From positions 1-64,000 of the forward strand of contig DAOULV010000010.1 in NCBI GenBank assembly GCA_034416335.1: a stretch of DNA of 64,000 bases. Reading direction: 5' to 3'. The translations under genes and the position numbers were made by a program. Positions 1 to 8,565 of this stretch are shown in pieces; position 1 is the stretch's first letter, and every line of letters starts with the position of its first letter. The notes under the pieces are model-generated. The model was not told the origin of the DNA. It worked only from the letters and a program-made list of their open reading frames with translations, and made no database searches. This DNA is from MGML01 sp034416335 (GTDB lineage: Bacteria; Chloroflexota; Dehalococcoidia; Dehalococcoidales; UBA2162).

Positions 1-24
1 TGACCCTACCCCATTTTATAGGCC
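1..24. repeat. Left terminal inverted repeat of the IS
   Basis: Begins TGACCCTACCCC and ends AGGCC. It pairs imperfectly with the right end at 1169-1193. It starts on the first base of the window, as expected if the contig was broken at a multicopy IS. Confidence 0.8.
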
Positions 25-819
25 AACTACAGATAGAATTTCCCTGGTATTTCCAGCATACTCTCTGGGTGTCAGACCTCCGAGTGAAGTATGAGGTCTG
101 CCCTCATTATAGTCTATCCTCCAGCATTCGATAATATCCCTGGCATCCTTCAGACTGATAAACCAGTTTTCATTCAAGCACTCATCTCTCAATCTGCCGA
201 TAAAGCTCTCGGCATAAGCGTTTTCAACCGGCTTTCCGGGTCTAATGAAATTCAGCTTTACGCCTTGCCGGTAAGCCCACTCGTCCAGCACCTTACTGGA
301 AAATTCAGGACCGTTATCTATCGTGATGGCTTCCGGTAGTCCCCTGGTTTCAGATAGCTTCTCCAGTACCTGTACGACTCTTCGCCCTCCCAGAGAAGTA
401 TCTACTTCAATAGCAGGGCACTCCCGTGAGTAATCATCCACAATCACCAGGGCACGGAATCGACGCCCGGTAACGATGCTGTCGGTGACAAAGTCCATCG
501 ACCATCTCTCGTCTGGTTTTGTCGGTACTGGTAGTATTACCCTTGTCATCGCTGCCGTCTTCCTTCGTTTTCTCTTTCTGAGAGATAGCCCTTCTTCCCG
601 GTATATCCTTTCAGTCCGCTTGTGATTGATGATAAGGCCTTCCCGCCGCAGCAGAAGATGGATTCGGGGACAGCCGAATCGCTTCCGCTGATATGCCAGC
701 TCCCGTATCTTCTCACGAAGCTCATCATCATTTTTTACTACTGGCTTATAGTCGTAACTCGCCCGCGGTAAGCCCACCAGTAAACACGCTTTCCTTATGC
801 TCCGCCCAAGACTGGTCAC
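16..819 (-). CDS. IS3-family transposase OrfB (DDE integrase core)
   Basis: Catalytic part of the transposase. The N-terminal third (about residues 30-80) is the HTH_21-like region with RKRFGCPRIHLLLRREG. The rve integrase core follows: first Asp in WSMDFVTDS, second Asp in ITIDNGPEF, and the Glu in the C-terminal block ENAYAESFIGRLRDECLNE, so the DDE triad is intact. The stop codon lies just inside the left inverted repeat. A GTG at 819 gives 267 residues, but this frame stays open upstream to the slippery site at 861-867. The functional product is therefore probably the OrfA-OrfB fusion of about 368 residues made by -1 frameshifting. Confidence 0.92.
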   Translation of the reverse strand: MTSLGRSIRKACLLVGLPRASYDYKPVVKNDDELREKIRELAYQRKRFGCPRIHLLLRREGLIINHKRTERIYREEGLSLRKRKRRKTAAMTRVILPVPTKPDERWSMDFVTDSIVTGRRFRALVIVDDYSRECPAIEVDTSLGGRRVVQVLEKLSETRGLPEAITIDNGPEFSSKVLDEWAYRQGVKLNFIRPGKPVENAYAESFIGRLRDECLNENWFISLKDARDIIECWRIDYNEGRPHTSLGGLTPREYAGNTREILSVVGL

Positions 820-854
820 TGCGTACGTAACCGCCTGCTTCCTCGTCCCGGGCG

Positions 855-1121
855 TTAGAAGTTTTTTGATAGTAACTCTTTGAGAGTTAGATTATCCAGA
901 GCCTGTTCGGCCACGATTTGCTTTAACCGGCGATTCTCTGCCTCCAGCGCCTTAAGACGTTTCAGATCACTGACCGTCATCCCGGCGTACTTTGCCTTCC
1001 AGTTGTAGTAGGAAGCATCGCTCATTCCGTATTTACGGCAGAGATCGGCTACCTTGGCGCCGGCTTCTCCTTCCTTGAGCACGGCGATGATCTGTTCCTC
1101 GGTGTATCTCCTGGCTTTCAT
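855..1121 (-). CDS. IS3-family transposase OrfA (HTH_Tnp_1)
   Basis: 88-residue DNA-binding subunit of the IS. It has an N-terminal helix-turn-helix (YTEEQIIAVLKEGEAG, VADLCRKYGMSDASYYNW) followed by a leucine-zipper-like helix (LKRLKALEAENRRLKQIV). It would bind the IS ends and supply the N-terminus of the fusion transposase. The last codons, TCA AAA AAC TTC TAA, contain the heptamer A_AAA_AAC in the zero frame. The start ATG is preceded by AGGAGG, a good ribosome binding site. Confidence 0.92.
   Translation of the reverse strand: MKARRYTEEQIIAVLKEGEAGAKVADLCRKYGMSDASYYNWKAKYAGMTVSDLKRLKALEAENRRLKQIVAEQALDNLTLKELLSKNF
861..867 (-). other. Programmed -1 ribosomal frameshift heptamer A_AAA_AAC
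   Basis: On the minus strand the heptamer AAAAAAC sits two codons before the OrfA stop with codon phasing A_AAA_AAC, the canonical X_XXY_YYZ form. Slipping by -1 makes the next codons CTT CTA ACG CCC, in frame with OrfB through its stop at 16-18. I followed the frame codon by codon to the GTG at 819. Confidence 0.85.
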
Positions 1122-1168
1122 GAGTCCTCCTTATGACTTTTTATCACAGGAAAACTCTAAGAGCAACT

Positions 1169-1193
1169 GGCCTGACTTTCGGGGGGAGGGTCA
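1169..1193. repeat. Right terminal inverted repeat of the IS
   Basis: Ends in GGGGGGAGGGTCA on the plus strand, the inverse of the left end with a few mismatches. It marks the IS boundary at 1193. Confidence 0.8.
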
Positions 1194-1475
1194 TATGGTA
1201 TAGCTGAGATCTCGGAAGGTGACTGCTATAAATGTGGGGAAAACACCAAAGTTGCGCAAATAAAATCATGGTATCCAAGAAATGATAGTAGTCTATTAAG
1301 ATTTAGCAAGATATTAAATCGAGAACACAAGATTAATCTTAAAAAGGATTATTCATACACTATCCATAGAAAGTATTTGATGAACCACTGTTATCACTGT
1401 AATGCAAAAATTGGTGATTTTTACTTATATAAATACCGTCATAATTTAAGGATTGTTACTATTGATTTGTGGTGA
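1194..1475 (+). pseudogene. 3' remnant of an unknown gene truncated by the IS
   Basis: A plus-strand frame runs open from the IS boundary to a TGA at 1473-1475, about 93 codons, and has no start of its own. It encodes paired cysteine motifs, CYKCGEN near the junction and CYHCNAKIG about 60 residues later, which suggest a small zinc-binding domain; the rest is Lys/Tyr/Asn rich. The stretch is clearly more AT-rich than dprA downstream, which points to acquired DNA. I do not recognise the family. The 5' part would be on the far side of the IS, outside the window. Confidence 0.55.
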
Positions 1476-1518
1476 AGATGAAACCAATTTATAAATAATA
1501 GTTTCGTAACAGGCTTAA

Positions 1519-1547
1519 TTGTCAGCGACATAACCCTATGCTAGAAT
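1519..1547 (+). promoter_or_regulatory. Sigma70-type promoter of the dprA operon
   Basis: The -35 TTGTCA (1519-1524), a 17-bp spacer and the -10 TAGAAT (1542-1547) preceded by TGC (extended -10). The expected start near 1554 leaves a leader of only about 8 bases before the dprA ATG, with no ribosome binding site. Confidence 0.65.
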
Positions 1548-1561
1548 GAAACTGATTTCCT

Positions 1562-2683
1562 ATGAGTACGAAAGACATCAAATACTGGGTAGGTTTCAGT
1601 CTGGTATCGAAGATAGGCCGCGTTAGATTCGGGCTTCTGGAAAACTACTTTAAGAGTATGGAGGACGCCTGGCAGGCACCTTCGTCCGAACTTAAACAGG
1701 CCGGACTCGACAGCGGCTCCGTCAAGTCGATTATCGAAACCCGCGACCGTATAGATCTCGACTCCGAGATGGAAAAGCTGGAGCGCTTCGGAGTCAAGGT
1801 ATTTACCTGCAGAGATACCGGCTACCCGGCACGTTTGAAAGAAATATACGACTACCCTCCCGTAATCTATGTGAGAGGTGAAATTCTTCCGGAAGACGAG
1901 TGGTGCCTGGCTGTGGTCGGTACCCGGGGAGCGACCGTATACGGCAGACAGGTCACCGAGGAACTGGTAACTGACCTGGCAAGAAACAGGATTACGGTCG
2001 TCAGTGGACTTGCCCGGGGGATAGACTCTATAGCTCATAATGCGGCACTCGAATCCGGCGGGAGAACGATAGCAATCTTCGCCTGCGGACTTGATACGGT
2101 ATATCCGGCGGAAAATGCAGACCTCGCCAGACGTATCATCCAGAACGGTGCCATAGTGAGTGAATACCCTATTGGTGTAAAACCAAGACCGGATAACTTT
2201 CCGCGGCGTAACAGGATTATGAGCGGATTAAGCCTTGGAGTTCTGGTTGTGGAAGCCGGGGAATCCAGCGGGGCTATTATCACGGCAAATATGGCCCTGG
2301 AGCAGAACAGGGAAGTATTTGCGGTGCCCGGCAGCATACTGTCGCCGGTCAGCAGAGGTACCAATCATCTGATACAGGAAGGGGCGAAACTCGTCAGGGA
2401 ATATACCGATATCCTCGAAGAACTGAATTTAACCGCCGTAACCCGGCAGATAGAAATGAAAGAACTGCTGCCCGAAACGGATACCGAAGCTGTCCTGCTG
2501 AAGCAGCTGGGCGCCGAACCAACCCATATCGACGAAGTATGCCGGTTGACGGGACTGCCTGTTGCCACGGTAAGCAGCACTCTGGCAGTAATGGAATTGA
2601 AAGGTATGGTCAAACAGGTAGGAGCGATGAACTATTCGCTTGCCAGGGAGACCAGAGAAGAATACAGGGTGAAAGTAGAGTGA
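1562..2683 (+). CDS. dprA: DNA processing protein DprA (Smf)
   Basis: 373 residues. DprA binds incoming single-stranded DNA and loads RecA during natural transformation. An N-terminal helical/SAM-like region (1-100) is followed by the Rossmann-like DprA core with GTRGATVYG (about 120-128), SGLARGID (148-155), FPRRNR (213-218) and SGAIITA (236-242). A C-terminal winged helix follows (about 300-365, HIDEVCRLTGLPVATVSSTL). Length and domain order are normal. It is first in the run of genes ending at 11420; its stop overlaps the topA GTG start by 4 bases (GTGA). The 5' UTR is very short. Confidence 0.96.
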   Translation: MSTKDIKYWVGFSLVSKIGRVRFGLLENYFKSMEDAWQAPSSELKQAGLDSGSVKSIIETRDRIDLDSEMEKLERFGVKVFTCRDTGYPARLKEIYDYPPVIYVRGEILPEDEWCLAVVGTRGATVYGRQVTEELVTDLARNRITVVSGLARGIDSIAHNAALESGGRTIAIFACGLDTVYPAENADLARRIIQNGAIVSEYPIGVKPRPDNFPRRNRIMSGLSLGVLVVEAGESSGAIITANMALEQNREVFAVPGSILSPVSRGTNHLIQEGAKLVREYTDILEELNLTAVTRQIEMKELLPETDTEAVLLKQLGAEPTHIDEVCRLTGLPVATVSSTLAVMELKGMVKQVGAMNYSLARETREEYRVKVE

Positions 2684-4806
2684 CAACTCGTAAAAAGAAA
2701 AGTACCGGAAAGAACCTGGTAATAGTAGAATCCCCTGCCAAGGCAAGAACGCTTGAAAGAATACTGGGTGGAAAGTATGAATTGAAAGCGTCACTCGGCC
2801 ATGTCAGGGATCTTCCCAGAAGTAAACTGGGAGTCGATGTAGAGAACGGTTTTTCTCCCGAGTACGTGATACCGAGGGCGAAAAGCAAGATAGCAAAGGA
2901 ACTCAGAGACGCTTCGAAAAACGCCTCCACGATATTCCTGGCTACTGACCCGGACCGCGAAGGTGAAGCAATATCGTGGCATCTCCTCGAAGTAATGAAA
3001 ACAGGGGAAAAAGACTATCGCCGGGTGGTATTTCACGAAATCACCGAAGACGCCATTACCGAAGCCTTCAAACACCCCCGGAGTATCGATATGCAGCTGG
3101 TAAACGCCCAGCAGGCAAGGCGGGTCCTCGACAGGCTTGTCGGGTATAAACTCAGCCCCCTGCTGTGGAAGAAGGTCCGCAGAGGTCTGTCCGCCGGGAG
3201 AGTGCAGTCGGTCGCTTTGAAAATTATCGTCGACCGTGAGAGAGAAATCGAAAATTTCAAGCCGGTCGAATACTGGACGATCGAAGCCGATTTAGCCAAA
3301 AAAATGAATGGCAACGGTAAAGAGTCGTTCCGGGCGTCGCTGGTGGGACTTGCCGGCGAAAAGAAGCTGGACATAACGGACCAGGAACATGCCGATGCCA
3401 TCAACGGTGAACTTGAAAAAGCAGCCTACAGCGTACATACGATAAAGACCCGGAAAGTAAACCGGCAGCCTGCCCCACCGTTTATTACCAGCACTCTGCA
3501 GCAGGAAGCCTCCCGCAGGTTGAGGTTCAGTGCCGCCCAGACGATGACGCTGGCGCAGCAGCTTTACGAAGGACTTCCTGTCGGCGGTGAAGGCAGTGTG
3601 GGTCTTATTACCTATATGCGGACCGATTCAACGCGGGTTGCCCGTTCGGCGGTGGTTGAGGCCAGAGAATATATAGAATCGAAATACGGCAAAGAATACA
3701 TCCCTCCTCATGCCCGTTCATTCTCAAGGACGGTTAAAGGTGCGCAGGAAGCCCACGAGGCAATCCGCCCTACCAGGATTAACAGGGAACCGGCGCAGGT
3801 AAAGCAATATCTCAATAACAACCAGTTCAGATTATATGACCTGATATGGAAAAGAATGGTAGCCAGCCAGATGGCGGCAGCTGTATATGATAACACGACT
3901 GTCGATATCGATAGTCTCTGCAAGGATGTCAAAAAGACCTACCTTTTCCGTGCTTCAGACTCTATAAACAGGTTTCCCGGTTTTACGAAATTATACATAG
4001 AACAGAAAGATGACGAAGAGGAAGAGAAACTGTCCAAACTTCCGGCACTGGAAAAAGACGACCTGCTTAACCTGCTGGGGCTGTATCCCGAGCAGCATTT
4101 TACTCAGCCTCCCCTGCGTTTTACGGAGGCTACGCTTATAAAAATGCTGGAGCAGTACGGTATAGGCAGACCGAGTACCTACGCACCGACTCTTTCCACT
4201 ATCCAGGAACGCGAGTACGTGGTGAAGAGCGGAAATTACTTCCAGCCATCGGAACTCGGTACAGTGGTCAACGACCTTGTCAGTGATTACTTTCCAAAGA
4301 TAGTAGATATCACGTTCACTGCCAGGATGGAAGATGAGCTGGACGAAGTTGCCGGTGAAAAACGCGACTGGGTCGGAGTCGTTCGCGATTTCTACATGCC
4401 TTTCGAAAAGGACCTGGCTAAGGCGTCCGAGTCGATGGAAAGGGTAAAGCTGCCGGATGAAGTAACCGAAGAGGTCTGTCCGAACTGCGGCAAGCCGATG
4501 GTGATAAAAACCGGACGTTTCGGTAAATTCCTTGCCTGCAGCGGTTATCCCGAATGCAAGACCACCCGTTCCTACCAGATAAAGACCGGTGTGGAATGCC
4601 CGGAATGTGGCAGCGAGTTGATAGAGAAAGTTAACAAGAGGAAGAAGAAATTCTACGGGTGCAGCAATTATCCGGATTGTACCTTTGCCACCAATTATAA
4701 ACCTCTAAAGCAGAAATGCTCTAAATGCGGTGGTTTTATGACACTATACAGGCAAAACTACGCCCGGTGTATCAAGTGCGGAAACAGGGATAAACTGCAG
4801 GAGTAA
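2680..4806 (+). CDS. topA: DNA topoisomerase I (type IA)
   Basis: 708 residues; relaxes negative supercoils. The GTG at 2680 was chosen because the protein then begins MTTRKKKSTGKNLVIVESPA, the normal start of the Toprim domain. A frame extending back to 2539 would only overlap dprA. Toprim metal residues are Glu17 and the DPDRE block (90-94). The catalytic tyrosine is in GLITYMRTDS (about Tyr312). Three C-terminal zinc ribbons follow: CPNCGKP...CSGYPEC, CPECGSE...CSNYPDC and CSKCGG...CIKCGN. It is translationally coupled to dprA. Confidence 0.97.
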   Translation: MTTRKKKSTGKNLVIVESPAKARTLERILGGKYELKASLGHVRDLPRSKLGVDVENGFSPEYVIPRAKSKIAKELRDASKNASTIFLATDPDREGEAISWHLLEVMKTGEKDYRRVVFHEITEDAITEAFKHPRSIDMQLVNAQQARRVLDRLVGYKLSPLLWKKVRRGLSAGRVQSVALKIIVDREREIENFKPVEYWTIEADLAKKMNGNGKESFRASLVGLAGEKKLDITDQEHADAINGELEKAAYSVHTIKTRKVNRQPAPPFITSTLQQEASRRLRFSAAQTMTLAQQLYEGLPVGGEGSVGLITYMRTDSTRVARSAVVEAREYIESKYGKEYIPPHARSFSRTVKGAQEAHEAIRPTRINREPAQVKQYLNNNQFRLYDLIWKRMVASQMAAAVYDNTTVDIDSLCKDVKKTYLFRASDSINRFPGFTKLYIEQKDDEEEEKLSKLPALEKDDLLNLLGLYPEQHFTQPPLRFTEATLIKMLEQYGIGRPSTYAPTLSTIQEREYVVKSGNYFQPSELGTVVNDLVSDYFPKIVDITFTARMEDELDEVAGEKRDWVGVVRDFYMPFEKDLAKASESMERVKLPDEVTEEVCPNCGKPMVIKTGRFGKFLACSGYPECKTTRSYQIKTGVECPECGSELIEKVNKRKKKFYGCSNYPDCTFATNYKPLKQKCSKCGGFMTLYRQNYARCIKCGNRDKLQE

Positions 4807-4814
4807 TTTTACAA

Positions 4815-5780
4815 ATGCAGGACATATTTCAGAGGTATGTAAATTACCTTGAAGCCGAACGGAATTTCTCACCCTATACCGTGAGAAATTATACTACCGA
4901 CCTTATGGGATCGAAAAACATCCAGGGATTTTTCCCGTTCCTGGAAGAACAAGGAATAGATTCACCTGAAAAAGCGGACAGGTTCAACGTAAGGGACTAT
5001 CTTGCCTACCTTGCCGAACGTAAAGTAGTAAAGGCGAGTATCGCGCGTAAAGTATCGGCAATGCGTTCTTTTTACAAATTCCTTGAACGGGAGGGGATTA
5101 TTACGGTAAATCCGATGCAGTATATTTCATCGCCGAAACTGGACAGGCGGCTGCCTTCCTTTCTCACGGACAAAGAGATAAACCGTCTGCTGGATGCGCC
5201 GGACCCCGAAGACCCATACGGGAGGCGTGACCGTGCCTTCCTTGAATTGCTGTATGCTTCCGGACTGAGGGTCAGCGAACTGGCAGGTCTGAACCTGGAC
5301 CAGATTAACCTTGAAACAAGGGAGATACGGGTAATCGGTAAAGGTTCCAAGGAAAGAATAGTTCTTATGGGCGAACCGGCGGCTAAAGCACTCGAAATAT
5401 ATATAAACGAAGCCAGAGACCTGATACCGAAAATAAAACCGAACATAAGGACTAATAAAAAGAAAATAAAAGCCGTCTTTATTAATAACGACGGCTATCC
5501 GCTTACCGAAAGAAGTGTCCAGATTATACTTCAGAAATACGCTGACATGGCAGGTATCGGTAAAAAGGTTCATCCGCACATGCTCAGGCACACTTTTGCC
5601 ACTCATCTGCTGGACGGAGGAGCGGATTTACGGGTGGTACAGGAGTTACTGGGTCATGCCGACCTGTCGACCACCCAGATATATACCCATATAAGTAAAA
5701 GCCAGGCAAAGAAAGTTTATCTTTCAGCTCATCCCATGGCGCGTGAGTCGAAAGATAAGGAAAAGAACGAAGATGAATAA
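4815..5780 (+). CDS. xerC: Tyrosine recombinase XerC/XerD family
   Basis: 321 residues. An N-terminal SAM-like core-binding domain (1-105) precedes the catalytic domain. Catalytic residues are all present: Arg152 (ASGLRVSEL), Lys176 (GKGSK), His255 and Arg258 (HMLRHTFATHLL), His281 (LLGHADL) and the nucleophile Tyr290 (TQIYTH). The family resolves chromosome dimers at dif. The position after topA matches the codV/xerC placement in Bacillus, so xerC rather than a mobile integrase is the better reading. It starts 8 bases after topA and overlaps the next gene. Confidence 0.88.
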   Translation: MQDIFQRYVNYLEAERNFSPYTVRNYTTDLMGSKNIQGFFPFLEEQGIDSPEKADRFNVRDYLAYLAERKVVKASIARKVSAMRSFYKFLEREGIITVNPMQYISSPKLDRRLPSFLTDKEINRLLDAPDPEDPYGRRDRAFLELLYASGLRVSELAGLNLDQINLETREIRVIGKGSKERIVLMGEPAAKALEIYINEARDLIPKIKPNIRTNKKKIKAVFINNDGYPLTERSVQIILQKYADMAGIGKKVHPHMLRHTFATHLLDGGADLRVVQELLGHADLSTTQIYTHISKSQAKKVYLSAHPMARESKDKEKNEDE

Positions 5781-6837
5781 TCGGCTGGAAAAACTTCGCA
5801 ATGCACTAAGCGAGAAAAGCCTGGATGGGATCTTTATTTCCCAGCCGGACAACCGGTATTATCTGTCCGGTTTCGACGGCTCGGCAGGATACCTGCTGAT
5901 TACTGCGAAAGATGCCCTGCTGGCAACGGATTTCAGGTACCTTGAGCAGGTGAAGATGCAGTCTCCCGATTTCACCCTGTTCCGCATTACCGGAGGGGTT
6001 TCCAGCTGGTTCCCCGTATTAACCGGCGAACTGAGTATAACAAACCTCGGATTCGAATCGGGTGATATGACTCACATGATGTACCGCCAGCTGGCTGAGA
6101 CGATTAAGAATACCGGTTCACCAGTTAAGCTTGTTCCCGTCGAAGGACCGGTTGAGTCAATCAGGGCGGTTAAAGATGCCGGAGAGATTGAATTTATCAA
6201 GCAGGCTGTCGATATAACGGACAGGGCGTTCGAGCATATTGAAAACACCATTAAACCGGGAATGACGGAACTGGAGGTTGCCTGGGAACTGGAGAAGTTT
6301 CAACGTGAAAACGGTAGTCAGTCGATGCCGTTCGAAATAATCGTTGCCTCCGGGCCTAATTCCGCCCTACCTCACGCAAAACCGACGGAGAAAAAGATTA
6401 ATGCAGGAGAACCGATTGTCATCGATATGGGGGCAAGGGTCAAAGGGTACTGCAGTGACTTCACCCGTACCCTGTGCCTCGGAGAACAAGATGAAACCTT
6501 TAAGAAGGTATATGACACGGTACTGGGCGCCCAACTGGCGGCAATAGCGCTTATCAAGGAAGGTATGACAGGGAAAGAAGCTGATGGATTTGCCCGGACG
6601 GTTATCGAAGAAGCCGGATATGCCGAAGAATTCGGTCATTCCCTCGGTCACGGGACAGGCCTTGCCGCCCATGAAAACCCGCGCGTCGGACCGAACTCAG
6701 AGGACATCCTTACCGAAAGAATGGTGTTTTCGGTGGAACCCGGTATATATCTTCCCGGCTGGGGCGGAGTGAGAATAGAAGATCTCGCTATTATCGAGAA
6801 TGGGGTAATCAATGTCCTTTCCAGAGGTAGAAAATAA
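5773..6837 (+). CDS. pepP: Xaa-Pro aminopeptidase (M24B, PepP/PepQ type)
   Basis: 354 residues. A creatinase-like N-terminal domain (1-130) is followed by the pita-bread metallopeptidase fold. Di-metal ligands are Asp218 and Asp229 (VIDMGARVKGYCSDFTRT), His293 (GHSLGHGTG), Glu322 (FSVEPGIY) and Glu336 (GVRIEDLA). It removes N-terminal residues before proline in the cytoplasm. The ATG at 5773 has AAGGA about 11 bases upstream and overlaps the xerC end by 8 bases. A GTG at 5743 would only add ten basic residues. The pair with efp downstream is common in bacteria. Confidence 0.93.
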   Translation: MNNRLEKLRNALSEKSLDGIFISQPDNRYYLSGFDGSAGYLLITAKDALLATDFRYLEQVKMQSPDFTLFRITGGVSSWFPVLTGELSITNLGFESGDMTHMMYRQLAETIKNTGSPVKLVPVEGPVESIRAVKDAGEIEFIKQAVDITDRAFEHIENTIKPGMTELEVAWELEKFQRENGSQSMPFEIIVASGPNSALPHAKPTEKKINAGEPIVIDMGARVKGYCSDFTRTLCLGEQDETFKKVYDTVLGAQLAAIALIKEGMTGKEADGFARTVIEEAGYAEEFGHSLGHGTGLAAHENPRVGPNSEDILTERMVFSVEPGIYLPGWGGVRIEDLAIIENGVINVLSRGRK

Positions 6838-6857
6838 ACAGTAACGGAGTATTAAGT

Positions 6858-7412
6858 ATGATAAGCGGAAGCGAACTGAGAAAAGGAGTAATTATAGAAC
6901 TCGATGAAAAGCTTTATCAGGTCATCGAGTATCACCATGTAAAGATGAAGAGGACAGCTCTCGCCCGGGTCAAAATGCGTGACCTCGAAGGCGGTCACAC
7001 GATCGAGCAGAGTTTTCAATCGGACGCCAAGTTTAAACGGGTACGGCTGGAAGTCAGGCCGATGCAGTATCTCTATAACGATGGAGCCCTGTATTACCTG
7101 ATGGATGAAGAGACCTACGAACAGACGCCGGTGAACAGTGAGACATTAGGAGATTATGTAAATTATTTGAAGGAAGGTATGACCATTCAGGTTGCCAGCT
7201 ATAAAGAAAGAATTGTCGACGTTGAGATGCCGCTCAATGTCGAACTGGAAGTAACCGAAACCCAGCCTGGTTTCAAGGGAGACACTGTCACTGCCGGCAC
7301 AAAACCGGCTACGGTTGAAACGGGCATCACCGTCCAGGTACCTATGTTCATAAATACCGGTGATATTATCAAGGTCGATACCCGCGACGGGAGTTATATC
7401 GAGAGAGTCTAG
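6858..7412 (+). CDS. efp: Elongation factor P
   Basis: 184 residues, the normal EF-P length: KOW-like N-domain (1-62), central OB domain and C-terminal OB domain ending in VPMFINTGDIIKVDTRDG. EF-P rescues ribosomes stalled at polyproline. The tip of the first loop reads HHVKMKRTALAR, so the usual PGKGxA loop is replaced by KMKRTA. Lys31 sits at the expected tip position, flanked by other basic residues. No EF-P modification enzyme is in the window. It lies 20 bases after pepP. Confidence 0.95.
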   Translation: MISGSELRKGVIIELDEKLYQVIEYHHVKMKRTALARVKMRDLEGGHTIEQSFQSDAKFKRVRLEVRPMQYLYNDGALYYLMDEETYEQTPVNSETLGDYVNYLKEGMTIQVASYKERIVDVEMPLNVELEVTETQPGFKGDTVTAGTKPATVETGITVQVPMFINTGDIIKVDTRDGSYIERV

Positions 7413-7453
7413 GTACTGACAGTCTATTGATTTTCAGGAAAGGGGCAGATTGA

Positions 7454-8101
7454 TTGAAAGCTGATTTTCATATTCACACGCGGTATTCAATGGACTGTGA
7501 AATGGAGCTTGAAGATATCATAAAACGGTGTCAGAAAATGGAGATAGACTGTATCACGATATCAGACCATGGAACTGTAGAAGGCGCTTTAAAGATGCAG
7601 GAAATAGCCCCTTTCAAGGTTATCGTTGCTGAAGAAATACTGACCGAGAACGGTGAAATAATGGGGATGTTTCTGAAAGAAACCGTCCCGAGTCATATCA
7701 CGATGGACGAAGCTGTATCCAGGATTAAAGAACAGGGCGGACTTGTCTGTCTGCCCCATCCTTTCGACCCTTTAAGAGGACTGACTATGGATGAAGAAGA
7801 GGTGGACAGGCTTGCATCTGTAATCGATGTTGTCGAAGTATTTAACGCCAGGAGCCCGATTAATTCGGCTGCAGACAAGGCTGTAAAATATGCATTGAAA
7901 CACAACCTTCCAGCGACTGCCGGGAGTGACTCACACACCCTTGGCGAAATAGGACGCACCTTCGTAGAAATCGATGATTTTGAAACTCCGGACCAACTCT
8001 GCGAAGCACTTAGACTGGGTAAAATTTCACAGCACAAAGCCAGTATCTTCGTTCATTTTCTCTCCACGATAACAAAGGTAAAGAAAAAACTGCAGAAGTA
8101 A
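7454..8101 (+). CDS. PHP-domain metal-dependent phosphoesterase
   Basis: 215 residues. The PHP fold carries metal-binding motifs DFHIHTRYSMD (residues 4-14), ISDHGTVEG, a Glu in VAEEI, LPHPFDP and GSDSHTLGEIG. The family includes histidinol phosphatase-like enzymes and RNase AM/YciV (3',5'-nucleotide phosphatases). The small stand-alone size fits a nucleotide or RNA-end phosphatase, but the substrate cannot be told. The TTG start has GGAAAGGGG upstream. It stands just before archease and rtcB, so a role in RNA-end metabolism is possible but unproven. Confidence 0.85.
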   Translation: MKADFHIHTRYSMDCEMELEDIIKRCQKMEIDCITISDHGTVEGALKMQEIAPFKVIVAEEILTENGEIMGMFLKETVPSHITMDEAVSRIKEQGGLVCLPHPFDPLRGLTMDEEEVDRLASVIDVVEVFNARSPINSAADKAVKYALKHNLPATAGSDSHTLGEIGRTFVEIDDFETPDQLCEALRLGKISQHKASIFVHFLSTITKVKKKLQK

Positions 8102-8139
8102 GAACATCCTCATATTCTAATGCCGGGTGTTTGTTTCAG

Positions 8140-8556
8140 ATGGTTAGAGATTTTGAAGTATTCGAACACACTGCCGATACGGGCGTTATCGCGTATGGGA
8201 AAGATCTGAAGGAGGCGTTTATTAATGCTGCCAGGGGAATGTTCAGCATTATTACCGATATAAATGCTATTGAAAATCTCGATTCCAGAAAAATCAGCAT
8301 AACTTCTTCAGACCGTGAAAGTTTACTTGTAAACTGGCTGAATGAGCTTATTTACCTGTTCGACGTCGATAACCTCCTGTTGGGGAAATTCGAAATCACG
8401 CACCTGGATGATACATCGTTATCCGCTGTCGCATACGGTCAGAAAGCCGATCCTGAAATACACGAATTAAAGACCGGCATAAAAGCAGCTACGTATCACA
8501 TGCTCGAAATTAACGGAAATGATACCTGCCGAGTCAGAATACTGTTCGATATTTAA
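8140..8556 (+). CDS. Archease (RtcB-activating protein)
   Basis: About 138 residues. The N-terminal signature FEVFEHTADTGV and the C-terminal acidic end with KTGIKAATYHML mark the archease family, whose Asp/Glu metal sites help RtcB guanylylation and multiple turnover. The ATG at 8140 was chosen because GGGTG (8125-8129) is 10 bases upstream; a TTG at 8131 would be too close to that site. It lies 9 bases before rtcB, which supports the assignment. Confidence 0.92.
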   Translation: MVRDFEVFEHTADTGVIAYGKDLKEAFINAARGMFSIITDINAIENLDSRKISITSSDRESLLVNWLNELIYLFDVDNLLLGKFEITHLDDTSLSAVAYGQKADPEIHELKTGIKAATYHMLEINGNDTCRVRILFDI

Positions 8557-8565
8557 GGTGAGTAT

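Larger units (their letters stand above)
1..1193 (-). mobile_element. IS3-family (IS407-group) insertion sequence, apparently complete
   Basis: About 1.19 kb element with two consecutive transposase frames read on the minus strand and imperfect terminal inverted repeats. The left end reads TGACCCTACCCC and the right end, read inward from 1193, reads TGACCCTCCCCC; both inner edges end in AGGCC after about 24-25 bases. The 5'-TGA termini, the 88-residue HTH OrfA, the DDE OrfB and the -1 frameshift site are typical of IS3 elements; OrfA wording (EEQIIAVLKE, DLCRKYG) resembles the IS407 group. The left flank lies outside the window, so the target duplication cannot be checked. The right flank is the remnant of an interrupted gene. 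Confidence 0.9.

Noticed and set aside
2539..2679. Longer N-terminus for TopA
   Set aside because: It would lie entirely inside dprA and encodes unrelated residues; the GTG at 2680 gives the standard Toprim start and a GTGA overlap.
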